Below are positions 1 to 9,389 of a DNA stretch of 64,000 bases, piece after piece. The position numbers were made by a program, and so were the translations under genes. Location of the stretch: assembly GCA_965263305.1 (NCBI GenBank), contig OZ253666.1, forward strand, positions 2,294,001 to 2,358,000. The letters run 5' to 3'. This DNA is from MED-G105 sp965263305 (GTDB lineage Bacteria > Pseudomonadota > Alphaproteobacteria > Caulobacterales > Parvularculaceae). Numbering within the stretch: the first letter of the stretch is position 1; the number at the start of each line of letters is the position of its first letter. A model generated the notes under the pieces. The model did no database searches and was not told where the DNA came from. It was given only the letters and a program-made list of their open reading frames with translations.

Positions 1-317
1 GCAATCAGGGTTTCTTCATCCTGCTCGAAAATTTGCGTGCCGACGGGGACTTTGACGATGAGATCGCCGCCATCAGCGCCGGTGCAGTTGGAGCCTTCTC
101 CGGGGCGTCCCGGTTTTGCTTTGTAATGCTGCTGGTACCTGAAATCGATCAGGGTGTTTAAGTTCTCAACGGCTTCAGCAAAAACATGGCCGCCGCGCCC
201 GCCATCGCCGCCATTCGGGCCGCCGAATTCGACATATTTCTCCCGCCGGAAGGACAGGCATCCTGGCCCGCCTTTGCCGGAGGCGATGTAGATTTTTGCG
301 CGATCGAGAAATTTCAT
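1..317 (-). CDS. obgE: GTPase Obg (CgtA), N-terminal part, cut by window edge
   Basis: The 105 visible residues are the glycine-rich Obg fold that precedes the G domain of the ribosome-associated GTPase Obg/CgtA, which acts in 50S assembly and stress control. The N-terminus reads MKFLDRAKIYIASGKGGPGC, followed by SFRREKYVEFGGPNGGDGGR and later VKVPVGTQIFE, all diagnostic of the family. The gene runs leftward and its GTPase domain lies outside the window. The start is the only ATG that opens the conserved MKFLD N-terminus. No rpmA or rplU is visible just upstream, although those are the common neighbours. The family call is nearly certain. Confidence 0.95.
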   Translation of the reverse strand, partial: MKFLDRAKIYIASGKGGPGCLSFRREKYVEFGGPNGGDGGRGGHVFAEAVENLNTLIDFRYQQHYKAKPGRPGEGSNCTGADGGDLIVKVPVGTQIFEQDEETLI

Positions 318-514
318 GGGGTGGATATAGCGGCTTTTGCAGATTTATACAGGGCTGCTTTCTAACGGGCCATTCCGCCAAAGGGGGTCGCCCCCGCGCC
401 AAGCCACAAGGATGTGGGGTGCGCGAAAAGCGTGCGAGCCGGGTGGTCATGGCCTATATACCTCATCAGCGAATTTCGATGCGCCCACACCACAACAGAT
501 AAAGGCCTGCCTCC

Positions 515-1621
515 ATGTCCCTTTCCCACGACATTCTCTTCACGCCCTTCAAAGGCGGTAATCTCGATCTGCCCAATCGTATCGTGATGGCGCCCATGAC
601 CCGGTCGTTTTCGCCCGGCAATGCACCCGGCGACGATGTGGTCGGCTATTATGAACGGCGGGCGAAAGGCGCGGTGGGTCTGATCCTGTCTGAGGGCGTC
701 TCCACCAACGAGATCACGTCAACGGGCACGCCCAATGTGCCGAACATTGTGACGGAGCCCGCCAAGATCGGTTGGGACAAAGTTGCCAAAGCGGTCACGG
801 GCGCCGGCGGGCAAATGGGCTTACAGCTGTGGCATGAGGGGCCGTTCCGCAATCCCAAAAAGACGGCCCACCCCGACACGCCGTCCTGGTCTGCGTCAGG
901 GGAGAAGATGCCCGGGAAACAAATCTGGGCGCCGATGACCGATGAGGAAATCGAATTGGCGATCACAGAGTTTGTGGACGCCGCTGTCGCCAACCGCGAT
1001 CTCGGCTTTCAATGTGTGGAGTTCCACGGCGCGCATTCCTATCTGTTGGATAGTTTCTTCTGGGACAAAACGAATAAGCGCGGTGATCAATGGGGCGGTG
1101 ATTGGGAGGGGCGCACGCGCCTTGCCTGTGAAATCATTCGCCGCACGCGTGAAAGGGTGGGGCCGGACTATCCATTGATCATCCGGTTGTCCCAGTGGAA
1201 GCAGCAGGATTTTGACGCAAGGTCGGCGGAAACGCCGGCGGAACTAGAGAAATGGCTGGCGCCCCTTATCGATGCCGGCATTGATGTTTTCCATTGCTCA
1301 CAACGTCGGTTTTGGGAGCCTGCTTTTGACGACAGCGATCTGAATTTCGCCGGGTGGACAAAAAAACTGACGGGCAAACCAACGATCTCAGTTGGATCCG
1401 TCGGGCTATCGGGTGAGTTCACGTCGCTTTACACAAGCGATGAAACAACAAAACCCGCGAGCCTTGATGGCCTCATCGAGCGGATGGAGCGTGACGAATT
1501 CGACCTAATCGCTGTCGGGCGCGCGCTTTTGCAGGACCCTGAGTGGGTGGTGAAAGTGCGCGACGGTCGCATGGACGATCTGCAGGATTTCACGAAGGCT
1601 GCGTTGATGAGTTTGTCTTAA
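515..1621 (+). CDS. Old-yellow-enzyme family NADH:flavin oxidoreductase
   Basis: A 368-residue single-domain FMN TIM barrel of the old yellow enzyme family, which reduces activated alkenes, enones or nitro compounds with NAD(P)H. Visible signatures are the N-terminal LPNRIVMAPMTR strand, QLWHEG near residue 104, HGAHSYLLDSF (residues 171-181, the substrate-binding His pair and Tyr), then KRGDQWGG, and the C-terminal FMN-phosphate region VGRALLQDPEWV. Length is normal for the short OYE subfamily; there is no Fe-S or Rossmann extension as in 2,4-dienoyl-CoA reductase. It stands alone between obg and a nitrilase gene, so the physiological substrate cannot be read from context. The ribosome binding site is weak. 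Confidence 0.92.
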   Translation: MSLSHDILFTPFKGGNLDLPNRIVMAPMTRSFSPGNAPGDDVVGYYERRAKGAVGLILSEGVSTNEITSTGTPNVPNIVTEPAKIGWDKVAKAVTGAGGQMGLQLWHEGPFRNPKKTAHPDTPSWSASGEKMPGKQIWAPMTDEEIELAITEFVDAAVANRDLGFQCVEFHGAHSYLLDSFFWDKTNKRGDQWGGDWEGRTRLACEIIRRTRERVGPDYPLIIRLSQWKQQDFDARSAETPAELEKWLAPLIDAGIDVFHCSQRRFWEPAFDDSDLNFAGWTKKLTGKPTISVGSVGLSGEFTSLYTSDETTKPASLDGLIERMERDEFDLIAVGRALLQDPEWVVKVRDGRMDDLQDFTKAALMSLS

Positions 1622-1784
1622 GCGATACGCCTATCGCCCATTTTGGGTGATGGTCCCGCGCCGCGATCAGAAAACCGTTATCAGATACGAACTGACCTTG
1701 CTTTCCTCCCGGCAATACGTAACGGGATGGCGGCGCACCTGTGGGTGCGTCCCTGCTCGCAATAACTAGGAGACAAGGGCCGCG

Positions 1785-2558
1785 ATGAAAGTAACTGTTT
1801 GTCAATTGAACCCGGCGCCGGGTGCTTTGGAAGAGGGGCTCGCCGCCCTGGCGGCCCACGTGAAAGAGGCGCATACAGAATTACTGGTCCTGCCCGAGAT
1901 GTGTTTTTCCCCCTGGCTTGCCGCAGATAAAACACCGGATGGAGCGCGGTGGGCGACGGCTGTCGCTGATCATAATCGCCATATCGATGCCCTAGAACAG
2001 TTGGGTGCGAAAGCGGTGATGGGCACGCGTCCAGTGATCACGCCGTCGGGTTCCCGGCGCAATCGCGCCTATATCTGGACGGCGGAAACGGGCGCTGAAG
2101 GGTTCCATGAGAAGTATTACCTGCCTGATGAAGAGGGCTATTGGGAAAACACCTGGTACGATCGCGGTGAAAAACGTTTCGATGTTGCGCGGGCGTTAGA
2201 GGCTCGTCTTGGTGTTCAGATCTGTACGGAGTTATGGTTCTTTGACTGGGCCCGCCATTACGCGCGCGAGCGGGTTGATATTCTCTGCGCGCCGCGGGCG
2301 ACGCCCCATGAGACGACGGAGAAATGGTTGGTCGGCGGGCAAGCGGCGGCGATTTGCGCTGGAGCTTATTGTCTGTCGTCGAACCTTTGGGCGCCGGTGG
2401 GAGATAAAGCGAACCTTGGCGGTGTTGGGCTGATCGCTGATCCCGATGGTCGGTTGTTGGCGCAAACCGATGCGGATCGTCCCTTCGCGACATTGGAGAT
2501 CGATCTGGAAAAGTCTCGCGCAGCGAAAGCAACCTATCCGCGCTATGTCTTAGAATAG
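1785..2558 (+). CDS. Carbon-nitrogen hydrolase (nitrilase superfamily)
   Basis: A 257-residue cytoplasmic amidase-type protein of the nitrilase superfamily. The catalytic triad is visible: Glu38 in LPEMCF, Lys110 in FHEKYYLP and Cys147 in GVQICTELWF. It should hydrolyse a small amide or carbamoyl compound; the subfamily is not clear from sequence, and the ICTELWFFDWAR context suggests an amidase rather than a true nitrilase. The ATG at 1785 is preceded by an AGGAG element (AGGAGACAAGGG). It sits alone between an OYE reductase and a convergent secreted protein gene, and a strong terminator follows at 2610-2643. Confidence 0.88.
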   Translation: MKVTVCQLNPAPGALEEGLAALAAHVKEAHTELLVLPEMCFSPWLAADKTPDGARWATAVADHNRHIDALEQLGAKAVMGTRPVITPSGSRRNRAYIWTAETGAEGFHEKYYLPDEEGYWENTWYDRGEKRFDVARALEARLGVQICTELWFFDWARHYARERVDILCAPRATPHETTEKWLVGGQAAAICAGAYCLSSNLWAPVGDKANLGGVGLIADPDGRLLAQTDADRPFATLEIDLEKSRAAKATYPRYVLE

Positions 2559-2609
2559 AAAATAGGTGAGGGCGTTGCCGTCGATATTGGCAATCAAGAC
2601 CTCGAGAAC

Positions 2610-2643
2610 AAAAAAGGCGGCGCTGTTTCAGCGCCGCCTTTTT
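2610..2643. terminator. Bidirectional intrinsic terminator
   Basis: A perfect 10-bp stem GGCGGCGCTG / CAGCGCCGCC (2616-2625 and 2629-2638) with a TTT loop. It is flanked by a run of six A on the left and five T on the right, so it can work in both directions. It lies exactly between the convergent nitrilase and DUF305 genes. Confidence 0.9.
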
Positions 2644-2664
2644 GCTCAGTGTTCTAGGCGTCTA

Positions 2665-5103
2665 TTATTTCATCTTCGCCGCAATGCCCTTCAGGGTATC
2701 GCCGAGGCGGGTGAGGCGCTTTTGCACCATCGCGTTAGAAGCATCCGCCCCCAGATTGCCGGCGAGATCCGTGAGGGTCTTGGCCAAAGCCGCATCGGCG
2801 CCCTGCGCGGCTTCCGCTTTATCAAGGGCGCTGTTGAGGTTTGTCAGCAACTGGGTGGAAAGGGCGTCGTCGCGCTTTAGCTGGTCGATATAGGCGCGGG
2901 CAACCACTGGGTCCGCGGGCCAGCTAACGGGGAATTGCTGCTGTGGGTTAAAGACCGCGCCTTGGTCCGCTAATTTCGCTGCGGCGAGTTCATTTTCCGT
3001 CAGGTACTCGCTCGCCGTCAGTTCAAGGACATCAAGGCCGCGGGCGATTTCTGTGCCGTAAATTTTGCCGTCATACCAGTAGGTGGACCAGTAACCGCCC
3101 AGGATCAACACGTCTTCATGGACGGCGCCTCGGTCAAAAAAGGCGATCTCCGTCGGGTTCGATGAGTCCGTGAAATCAATCACGGAAACGCCGCCCTGGT
3201 ACCAGGCTTGGACGAAGATATCGCGACCGGGCACGGGCACGACGGCGCCGTTGTGGGCGACGCAGTTTTCGACATCGGTTTGGGGGGCGCCGATTTTGAA
3301 GTAGCTCTGGAACTCAAGCTTGCCATTTTTGATATCGTAGATGGCGTCTGCGCCCCAATCTTTTGGATCGTAGGCGCGGCAACGCGGCCGGCTGCCGCCG
3401 CCCCATTCATCGGTGAACAGAACTTTCGTGCCGTCATTGTTAAACGTGGCGGAGTGCCAATAGGCGAAGCCGGCATCCGTCACATCATCGATGCGCTTTG
3501 GTTTGCGCGGGTTCGAGATATCGAAAATGATGCCATTGCCAGAGCACGCGCCCGCGGCGAGTTTCGCTGATGGGAACACCGTAATGTCATGGCATTGGTC
3601 GGTCCGACGGGTTTCTTGGGTTTCCTCACCATGGTCGCCGCCTTGCCACAGGCCGGCGATTTGTCCGGTTTTCTTATCCGCAAATACCCGCGGGCTGTCG
3701 ATAATGCGGGCTTTCGATGGGTCGCGGACAGGGATTTCAATCACGTCGATGCTGAAGAGCGCGGTGCGATCATCGCCCGGACCAGAGCCAATGCAGCCCG
3801 CCAGCTCTTTTTCATCGCGGATCGATGAGGTGCCGGAGTTATAGACAATGATATTGCCGCTGCGATCTGGGCCGGAGACAACCGAATGGGTGTGGGAGCC
3901 ACGGCAGGTTTGCACCTGGCCGACTTGCACCGGTTTCGCAATGTCGCTGATATCGAAGATCCGGATACCCCGGAACCGGTCATCGCTGACATCTTCGCTG
4001 ATACCTTGCAGGCCGCAATCAACCCGGCCACGGGTTTGTTCAACGGACATGATCAACAGGTCGCCAACGATGGAAACATCGCCCTGGCCACCCGGACAGA
4101 CAACGGAAGAAAAGAGCTTCGGCGCGCCGTCCTCTTGCAGCTGATAAACGTTGAACCCATGGTAGCTGCCGGTCACGAGCTTATCGCCGGCGAACGCCAT
4201 GTCGGTATTCGCGAAGGACAGAAGCGGGGAACGTTCGCCCCATTCTGTTTCTTCGTTGGCTTGATCGTCAGACTTGCTGCGCTCTTCGTCATCCGACTCA
4301 ACAACCGGCGGCGTGCCAGCCGGGTTTTGTGGATCGAAAAAGCCGGCGGGTTTTGGCAGGCTCGCCACGAGAGACATATTCATGATGGCGCTCTCAGCGT
4401 TTGAAAAACCGCCCTTCAGGCCGGCGCGAGGGTCTTGGGATAAGCCGCTCAACAGCTCATTCATCCGCTCGATTTCGGCTGTCTGGTCATTCGTGATGTC
4501 ATTGACGAATTGAAATAGAACAGGGTCATAGGCGGAGCCTGGCTGGTCGAGAAGGTTGTCGACCATGGTGACAGCGCCTTCATGGTGTGTGATCATCAGG
4601 GTCAGGAATAAGCGATCAAAATCGGTGCTTTTCGCCGCGGCCAATTGCTTCATTTGCTCAGGGGTGGCCATGCCCGCCATGGTGTGGGCGGTGTGCATCG
4701 CGTGATCGGCGCTGGGGTCCGGGGCTTTCTCCCCACGTTCTTTCAACCAGCCTTGCATGAATTTGATTTCATCGGCTTGGGAGGCGTCAATGCGCCCGGC
4801 GATATCGGTCACCTCTTCACTATTAGTGCGCTCCTTCACAAGGGCCGCCATTTGCACGGCCTGGTGATGGTGGGGGATCATGTCCTGCATAAACTGAACA
4901 TCCGCCGGGGAGTACCGGTTATCCGCGATTTGGCTTGCCTCTTCGGCATTCAACGTGCGCGCTGCTTCGCCTGGCGCACCGGGAAGGATAATCGGCACGT
5001 CTTGGGCGATGGCGACGGTGGCGCTCATCATAATCGCGGTGGCGGAAACACATGAAAATAGCCGGTGCGAATAACGGCGTGCATAACGGTGGTGGTTGAT
5101 CAT
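2665..5103 (-). CDS. Secreted DUF305 - LVIVD repeat fusion protein
   Basis: An 812-residue exported protein. Residues 1-33 form a signal peptide ending AIAQ. Residues about 60-235 are a DUF305 (ferritin-like, possibly metal-binding) domain with its paired His motifs, IPHHHQAV near residue 77 and MITHHEGAV further on. The remainder, from about residue 310, shows LVIVD-type beta-propeller repeats (GDKLVTGSYHGFNVYQL, IRIFDISDIAKPVQVGQ, GVSVIDFTDSSNPTEIAFF). The longer frame begins at 5163, but the ATG at 5103 is preferred: an AAGGG element precedes it and it opens directly into the signal peptide. The gene ends at a shared bidirectional terminator. Function is unknown; a periplasmic or surface metal-related role is only inference. 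Confidence 0.85.
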   Translation of the reverse strand: MINHHRYARRYSHRLFSCVSATAIMMSATVAIAQDVPIILPGAPGEAARTLNAEEASQIADNRYSPADVQFMQDMIPHHHQAVQMAALVKERTNSEEVTDIAGRIDASQADEIKFMQGWLKERGEKAPDPSADHAMHTAHTMAGMATPEQMKQLAAAKSTDFDRLFLTLMITHHEGAVTMVDNLLDQPGSAYDPVLFQFVNDITNDQTAEIERMNELLSGLSQDPRAGLKGGFSNAESAIMNMSLVASLPKPAGFFDPQNPAGTPPVVESDDEERSKSDDQANEETEWGERSPLLSFANTDMAFAGDKLVTGSYHGFNVYQLQEDGAPKLFSSVVCPGGQGDVSIVGDLLIMSVEQTRGRVDCGLQGISEDVSDDRFRGIRIFDISDIAKPVQVGQVQTCRGSHTHSVVSGPDRSGNIIVYNSGTSSIRDEKELAGCIGSGPGDDRTALFSIDVIEIPVRDPSKARIIDSPRVFADKKTGQIAGLWQGGDHGEETQETRRTDQCHDITVFPSAKLAAGACSGNGIIFDISNPRKPKRIDDVTDAGFAYWHSATFNNDGTKVLFTDEWGGGSRPRCRAYDPKDWGADAIYDIKNGKLEFQSYFKIGAPQTDVENCVAHNGAVVPVPGRDIFVQAWYQGGVSVIDFTDSSNPTEIAFFDRGAVHEDVLILGGYWSTYWYDGKIYGTEIARGLDVLELTASEYLTENELAAAKLADQGAVFNPQQQFPVSWPADPVVARAYIDQLKRDDALSTQLLTNLNSALDKAEAAQGADAALAKTLTDLAGNLGADASNAMVQKRLTRLGDTLKGIAAKMK

Positions 5104-5216
5104 TGGGTACCCTTTTCTTAAGTCGCCCCGCCTGACGACGGCGCCTATTTTGTTGTTAACCATAATCTAGCCCCTGCGGCCGCTCGTGGGAAGCGATCAC
5201 GCCAGGGCGCACTGAT

Positions 5217-7823
5217 CTATCCGGATTTTAGGACGCGTGCGGGCGGTTGGGCTAACACGATGGCGCCGGTGGCCCCGCCGCCAATTGCGGCGGCGATCAC
5301 GGCAAAGCTTGATATGCCGAGCACCGTTCCCCAGGGAAAGCGCCAAACCGCCTCAAAAACGTTGATCACAATCGGATAGGCGGCGGCGGTTCCCATAAGC
5401 GCCCCCAACAGCGCGGCGACCGCCCCCGCTATGGCGAATTCCCCGGCGTAAAGCGCCAGGATTGCTTTCTTTGATGCGCCGAATGTCTTCAAAAGCGCAG
5501 CCTCTGCCCGTCGCTTTCGGCTCATCGCCGCGAAGGCGCCAATTAACACGAGAAGCCCGGCAAGAGTGACAACGCTTGCGGCGGCGTTGATGGCGAGGGA
5601 AATATTCCCCAGCAGCCGCGTCACTGTCGCAAAAAAAGCGCTAGTCTGGAATACCACGACATCGGGCAAGGCCTCGCCGAGGGCATCGATCACGTTTCCT
5701 TCAACCGTTGGGGTGGTTCGGGCGATGGCGAAATGCTGCGGGCGCGCCGCCTCCAACGTGCCAGGGGAGAAAATAAAGGCCCTGTTCGCGCCAAAGCTGC
5801 CCCAGTCGACATCGCGAAATGAAGCGACCTTTGCGGTGACTTCTCGCCCGAAAATGCGGAATCCAATCTCGTCATCAATGGCAAGGCCCATGCCTTTCGC
5901 CGCGTCTTCTTCAATGGAGACAAGCAACCGGCCCTGATAATCGGCTGGCCACCATTCGCCGGCGGTCAACGCCGCTTCCGGCGGTTTTTCCGCAAGATAG
6001 GTCAGGCCTATCTCGCCATCCACCACCCAGCGTTCAGATTCCGCGACGTCATCGACGACGAGGGGTTTATTCTTTAAACTGATAACCCGTCCGATCATTT
6101 GGGGCGCCCGCCGGAAGGCGTCCGGATCATCGATGGCGACGCCTTGTTCCGCTAAAATGGCGTCAAATTCATTAAAGGCGTCGCCGGGAATCTGGGAGAA
6201 AAAGAGAGATGGGCCATTCTCCGGCGCCGTCTCGCTCACTTGGCGCAGGAGGTTCGCCTGTACAACAGCAACCAGCGTGAGAAGCGCAAGCCCGAGCCCG
6301 AGGGCCGGCGCAATCGTCGGCGCTAGGGAGCCGGGGCCTCCTAGGTTGGCCATTGCGAGACGGCGTAGTCCTTTTGATTGGTTCGCAACGGCGCGGGCGC
6401 CGCGCCGTATGAGAAACGCCGCGCCTGTCAGAATGAGATAGGCGCCGGCGGCGCCGATCAATAGGGAAAATGTGACCAGCGGGCGCGGGCTCGTTAGGGC
6501 CGCGATGCTCACCAACAAGACAGCGGCGACGAGGGTGAGGAGCTTTTCAGGTCGCGGAATAGTCGTTGCCGATGACCCCATCAGTTTGCGGAATAAAGCC
6601 GCAGGTGGTGTCGCGCTCGCACGCCCAAGAGCTGGTAGGGCGAAAAGCGCCGCTGCAAGCAGGCTCAAAACAAAGGCTTGGATGAGTGGCCCTGGATAAA
6701 CGCCCAAAATTTGCGGCAAGGGAATGCGGTCGCCTGCGTATAGATAAAGTCCGAACGGCGTAAGCGCACCAAGGACAACGCCAATGCTGGCGCCGAGGGC
6801 GGCGAGCCCGCCAAGCTGCATCGCGTAAGAGGCGCGGATCAATCCGGTATTTGCGCCGAGAGCCTTGAACGCCGCAATCGAGGCGATGCGGGATTGGAGA
6901 AAAGCGCTTGTTGCTTGGGCAACCCCAACGCCGCCGGCAACGAGGGCGGCGACGCCGATAACCGACAAAAACGAATTAAGCATGGCCAGGAGATCTTGCA
7001 TCCCATCGACGGCGTCCGCCGGCAAGCGCGCGCGCAAGCCCTTATCGCCCCATAATTCTTCGCCCTTTTCGGCGATCGCTTTGGCGGCCGTTTGGTCACC
7101 CGCTTGCGTCGTACCCCTCACCGCCCCGTCATCGGCATTATTGGTTGTCAGGCGATATCGGGCGCGGAACAACTGGCCATTTGTTAGACGGCCCGCCTCA
7201 ATCAAAGAAGCGAGGCTAACCGTGACAGCTGGTCCGAAGGTCCCGGCCTCGCCAAGCCCGTCAGACTCTCGGTCAAGCTGTGTACGGATTTCCACCTCAA
7301 TCGCGCCAAGTTGAATTCGGTCCCCAATGGCGAGATCAAAATGCGCGAGGGTCGAGGCGGTTGCAGCGCCGCCCCAAACGCCGTCGCGTTTGGCAAGGGC
7401 GCGATGAAGGTCGGTGTCTCCCAACGAGAGCAAGGGCGCGCCGATTAACGGATGGGCTTTATCGACGCCGCGCACATCAACCTGTCGGCGCTTTCCATTG
7501 GCCTCGCCCATCACATTGAGGGTGACGCTTTCGGAGATGGGCCCCTGATCGGCCATCCAGGCGCGCTCTTCATCGGAGGCGCGGCGTTGAACAACCGTAA
7601 ACTGAAGATCGCCGCCGAGGAGCGTGCGCTGTTCCGCCAGGAGCCCCCGTTGAAAGCTCTGTGTAACGGAGCCAGTTGCGGCAATGGCGAAGGCGCCAAG
7701 GGCAAGGCAGGCGAGGTAGACGGTAAAGCCTTTAAAGCCGCCCTTTAGCTCCCGGCTCGCGATTTTTAAGGCGACCCGTCTTGATGCTGACTGACCGGGC
7801 GAATCGGATGTGACGGTGGTCAT
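5217..7823 (-). CDS. ABC transporter permease, FtsX/YbbP type
   Basis: An 868-residue inner-membrane permease with two FtsX/MacB-like domains. There is one N-terminal TM (around residue 35), a large periplasmic segment, three TM helices near residues 285-400, a central pair of TM helices, a second periplasmic domain and a final TM cluster from about residue 745. This is the architecture of YbbP/LolC-like mechanotransmission proteins. Its ATG overlaps the stop of the ATPase gene at 7820-7823, so the two are translationally coupled. The tesA-like lipase is divergent next door, the same trio as E. coli tesA-ybbA-ybbP. The substrate is unknown; handling of lipid or lipoprotein products is inference from the family and neighbour. 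Confidence 0.88.
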   Translation of the reverse strand: MTTVTSDSPGQSASRRVALKIASRELKGGFKGFTVYLACLALGAFAIAATGSVTQSFQRGLLAEQRTLLGGDLQFTVVQRRASDEERAWMADQGPISESVTLNVMGEANGKRRQVDVRGVDKAHPLIGAPLLSLGDTDLHRALAKRDGVWGGAATASTLAHFDLAIGDRIQLGAIEVEIRTQLDRESDGLGEAGTFGPAVTVSLASLIEAGRLTNGQLFRARYRLTTNNADDGAVRGTTQAGDQTAAKAIAEKGEELWGDKGLRARLPADAVDGMQDLLAMLNSFLSVIGVAALVAGGVGVAQATSAFLQSRIASIAAFKALGANTGLIRASYAMQLGGLAALGASIGVVLGALTPFGLYLYAGDRIPLPQILGVYPGPLIQAFVLSLLAAALFALPALGRASATPPAALFRKLMGSSATTIPRPEKLLTLVAAVLLVSIAALTSPRPLVTFSLLIGAAGAYLILTGAAFLIRRGARAVANQSKGLRRLAMANLGGPGSLAPTIAPALGLGLALLTLVAVVQANLLRQVSETAPENGPSLFFSQIPGDAFNEFDAILAEQGVAIDDPDAFRRAPQMIGRVISLKNKPLVVDDVAESERWVVDGEIGLTYLAEKPPEAALTAGEWWPADYQGRLLVSIEEDAAKGMGLAIDDEIGFRIFGREVTAKVASFRDVDWGSFGANRAFIFSPGTLEAARPQHFAIARTTPTVEGNVIDALGEALPDVVVFQTSAFFATVTRLLGNISLAINAAASVVTLAGLLVLIGAFAAMSRKRRAEAALLKTFGASKKAILALYAGEFAIAGAVAALLGALMGTAAAYPIVINVFEAVWRFPWGTVLGISSFAVIAAAIGGGATGAIVLAQPPARVLKSG

Positions 7824-8533
7824 GATGCTTTCTTGGCCTGCGGTTGGTCTTCAAATAATTGACCATCGCGCATATGGGCGATCCGGTCCGCGCGGGCGGC
7901 GAGTTCTAAATCATGGGTGACAAGGATGAGGGTCGCGCCTTTTTCCTTCGTCAAATTGAACAGAAGGTCGGCGACGGCTTTGCCGCTTTTGCCGTCAAGA
8001 TTGCCCGTTGGTTCATCGGCGAAGATGACGGCTGGATCAGCGGCGAGAGCGCGCGCAACGGCGACGCGTTGTTGTTCGCCGCCGGAAAGCTGGGTCGGAT
8101 AATGGGTTAGTCGATCGTCTAGCCCGACAGCGGCGAGGGCGTCTTTAGACTTTGCCTCCGCGTCATCAACGCCGGCGATTTCGAGGGCGGCGCGCACATT
8201 GTCCAACGCGGTCATTGTCGGGAGAAGGTGGAAGGACTGAAAGACGAGGCTCACTCGCCCGCGCCGCAGCCGCGCCAAGTCGTCTTCGCTTTTGCCGGTC
8301 AGCGTATCGCCCAGCAACATCGCTTCTCCCGCCGTTGGCCGTTCCAGCCCGGCCGCGATGGATATGAGAGATGATTTGCCTGACCCAGACGGCCCGACGA
8401 TAGCGATAGTCTCGCCTGGTGCAGCGGAAAAGCTAACGCCTTTTAAAATTTCAACCGGCCCTGCAGCGGACGACAACGTAAGAACAATTTCTTTCAGCGT
8501 AACAGCTTGCATGGGCGGCGATGACTCTTTCAT
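7820..8533 (-). CDS. ABC transporter ATPase, YbbA/LolD type
   Basis: A 237-residue ABC ATPase. Motifs in order: Walker A GPSGSGKSS, Q-loop VFQSFHLLP, signature LSGGEQQRVAVARAL, Walker B VIFADEPTGNLD and the H-loop VTHDLE. This belongs to the MacB/LolD/YbbA group that powers FtsX-like permeases. The next gene overlaps it by 4 bp. A second in-frame ATG at codon 8 is also possible. The gene is divergent from the GDSL lipase at 8597, and the short gap must hold promoters for both. Confidence 0.92.
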   Translation of the reverse strand: MKESSPPMQAVTLKEIVLTLSSAAGPVEILKGVSFSAAPGETIAIVGPSGSGKSSLISIAAGLERPTAGEAMLLGDTLTGKSEDDLARLRRGRVSLVFQSFHLLPTMTALDNVRAALEIAGVDDAEAKSKDALAAVGLDDRLTHYPTQLSGGEQQRVAVARALAADPAVIFADEPTGNLDGKSGKAVADLLFNLTKEKGATLILVTHDLELAARADRIAHMRDGQLFEDQPQAKKAS

Positions 8534-8596
8534 GCTATGGCGCGATGGAACGTGTTGGTTAGGGGCCGATTGGATGGCCTGAAAGTGTAATAGAGA

Positions 8597-9334
8597 ATGG
8601 CGATGAAATTACCGCGTAACTTATCCGTGATGCTGGGGGCGGTTATCCTGGTTTTGACCGCCTGCAGCGGCGCTTCTGACAATGCGGCGGAACCTGACCC
8701 CGCTGTTCGCGCGGAACAAGACGCTGTCGACGGCCAAGCGGTAAATAGTTCTTCTCCTGAGACCGATGGGGACTTTGTTATCGTCATGCTGGGGGACAGC
8801 CTGACAGCGGGTTACGGCTTAGCGGAGGCTGACGCGCCGCCGGCTCAAATTGAAGAACGCTTGCGCGCGCAAGATTTCGCCGTCAGGGTCGTCAATGCAG
8901 GTGTCTCGGGCGATACCACCGCTGGCGGCCTCGCGCGCTATGAGTGGAGCGTCGCCGGCGCGACGCCGGACCTTCTAGTGATCGCTTTGGGGGCCAATGA
9001 TTACCTTGGCGGTGTTGCGCCCGAACGCGCCAGCGAAAACCTCGAGGCGATCATTGCAAAAGCCAAGGCCGATAACTTGCCGTTTGTTCTTGTTGGGCTC
9101 CAGGCGCGCACAACCGCCGATTCACGGGATCGCGCCTACGGCGCTATTTATCCAGCGCTCGCGAAAAAACATAAAGCCCCGCTTTATCCGGCAATGTTAG
9201 CCGGTGTGCGCGGTAACCCCGGCTTGTTACAGGCTGACGGTCTTCACCCAACGGCCGCCGGCGCTGAGCTTGTGGCGGATAACCTGACAGAGTTTTTAGC
9301 GCCGGTTACCCGTGAGTTGCTGGATGATGGATGA
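8597..9334 (+). CDS. tesA: GDSL/SGNH arylesterase-lysophospholipase, lipoprotein
   Basis: A 245-residue SGNH hydrolase related to TesA (thioesterase I / lysophospholipase L1). Blocks seen: GDSLTAGYG with catalytic Ser68, NAGVSGDTTAGG (Gly), ALGANDYLGG (Asn) and DGLHPTAAG (Asp, His). The N-terminus is a lipoprotein signal with the lipobox LTAC, lipidated Cys23, followed by a low-complexity acidic linker to about residue 58. Most TesA proteins are soluble periplasmic enzymes, so lipid anchoring is a variation. It is divergent from the ybbA/ybbP-like ABC genes, the arrangement conserved in proteobacteria. Confidence 0.9.
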   Translation: MAMKLPRNLSVMLGAVILVLTACSGASDNAAEPDPAVRAEQDAVDGQAVNSSSPETDGDFVIVMLGDSLTAGYGLAEADAPPAQIEERLRAQDFAVRVVNAGVSGDTTAGGLARYEWSVAGATPDLLVIALGANDYLGGVAPERASENLEAIIAKAKADNLPFVLVGLQARTTADSRDRAYGAIYPALAKKHKAPLYPAMLAGVRGNPGLLQADGLHPTAAGAELVADNLTEFLAPVTRELLDDG

Positions 9335-9389
9335 TGGTCTGTCATCTGGCGGTTGTTGTCGAAAAAAAAGAATTCGTCATATCCCGGCC

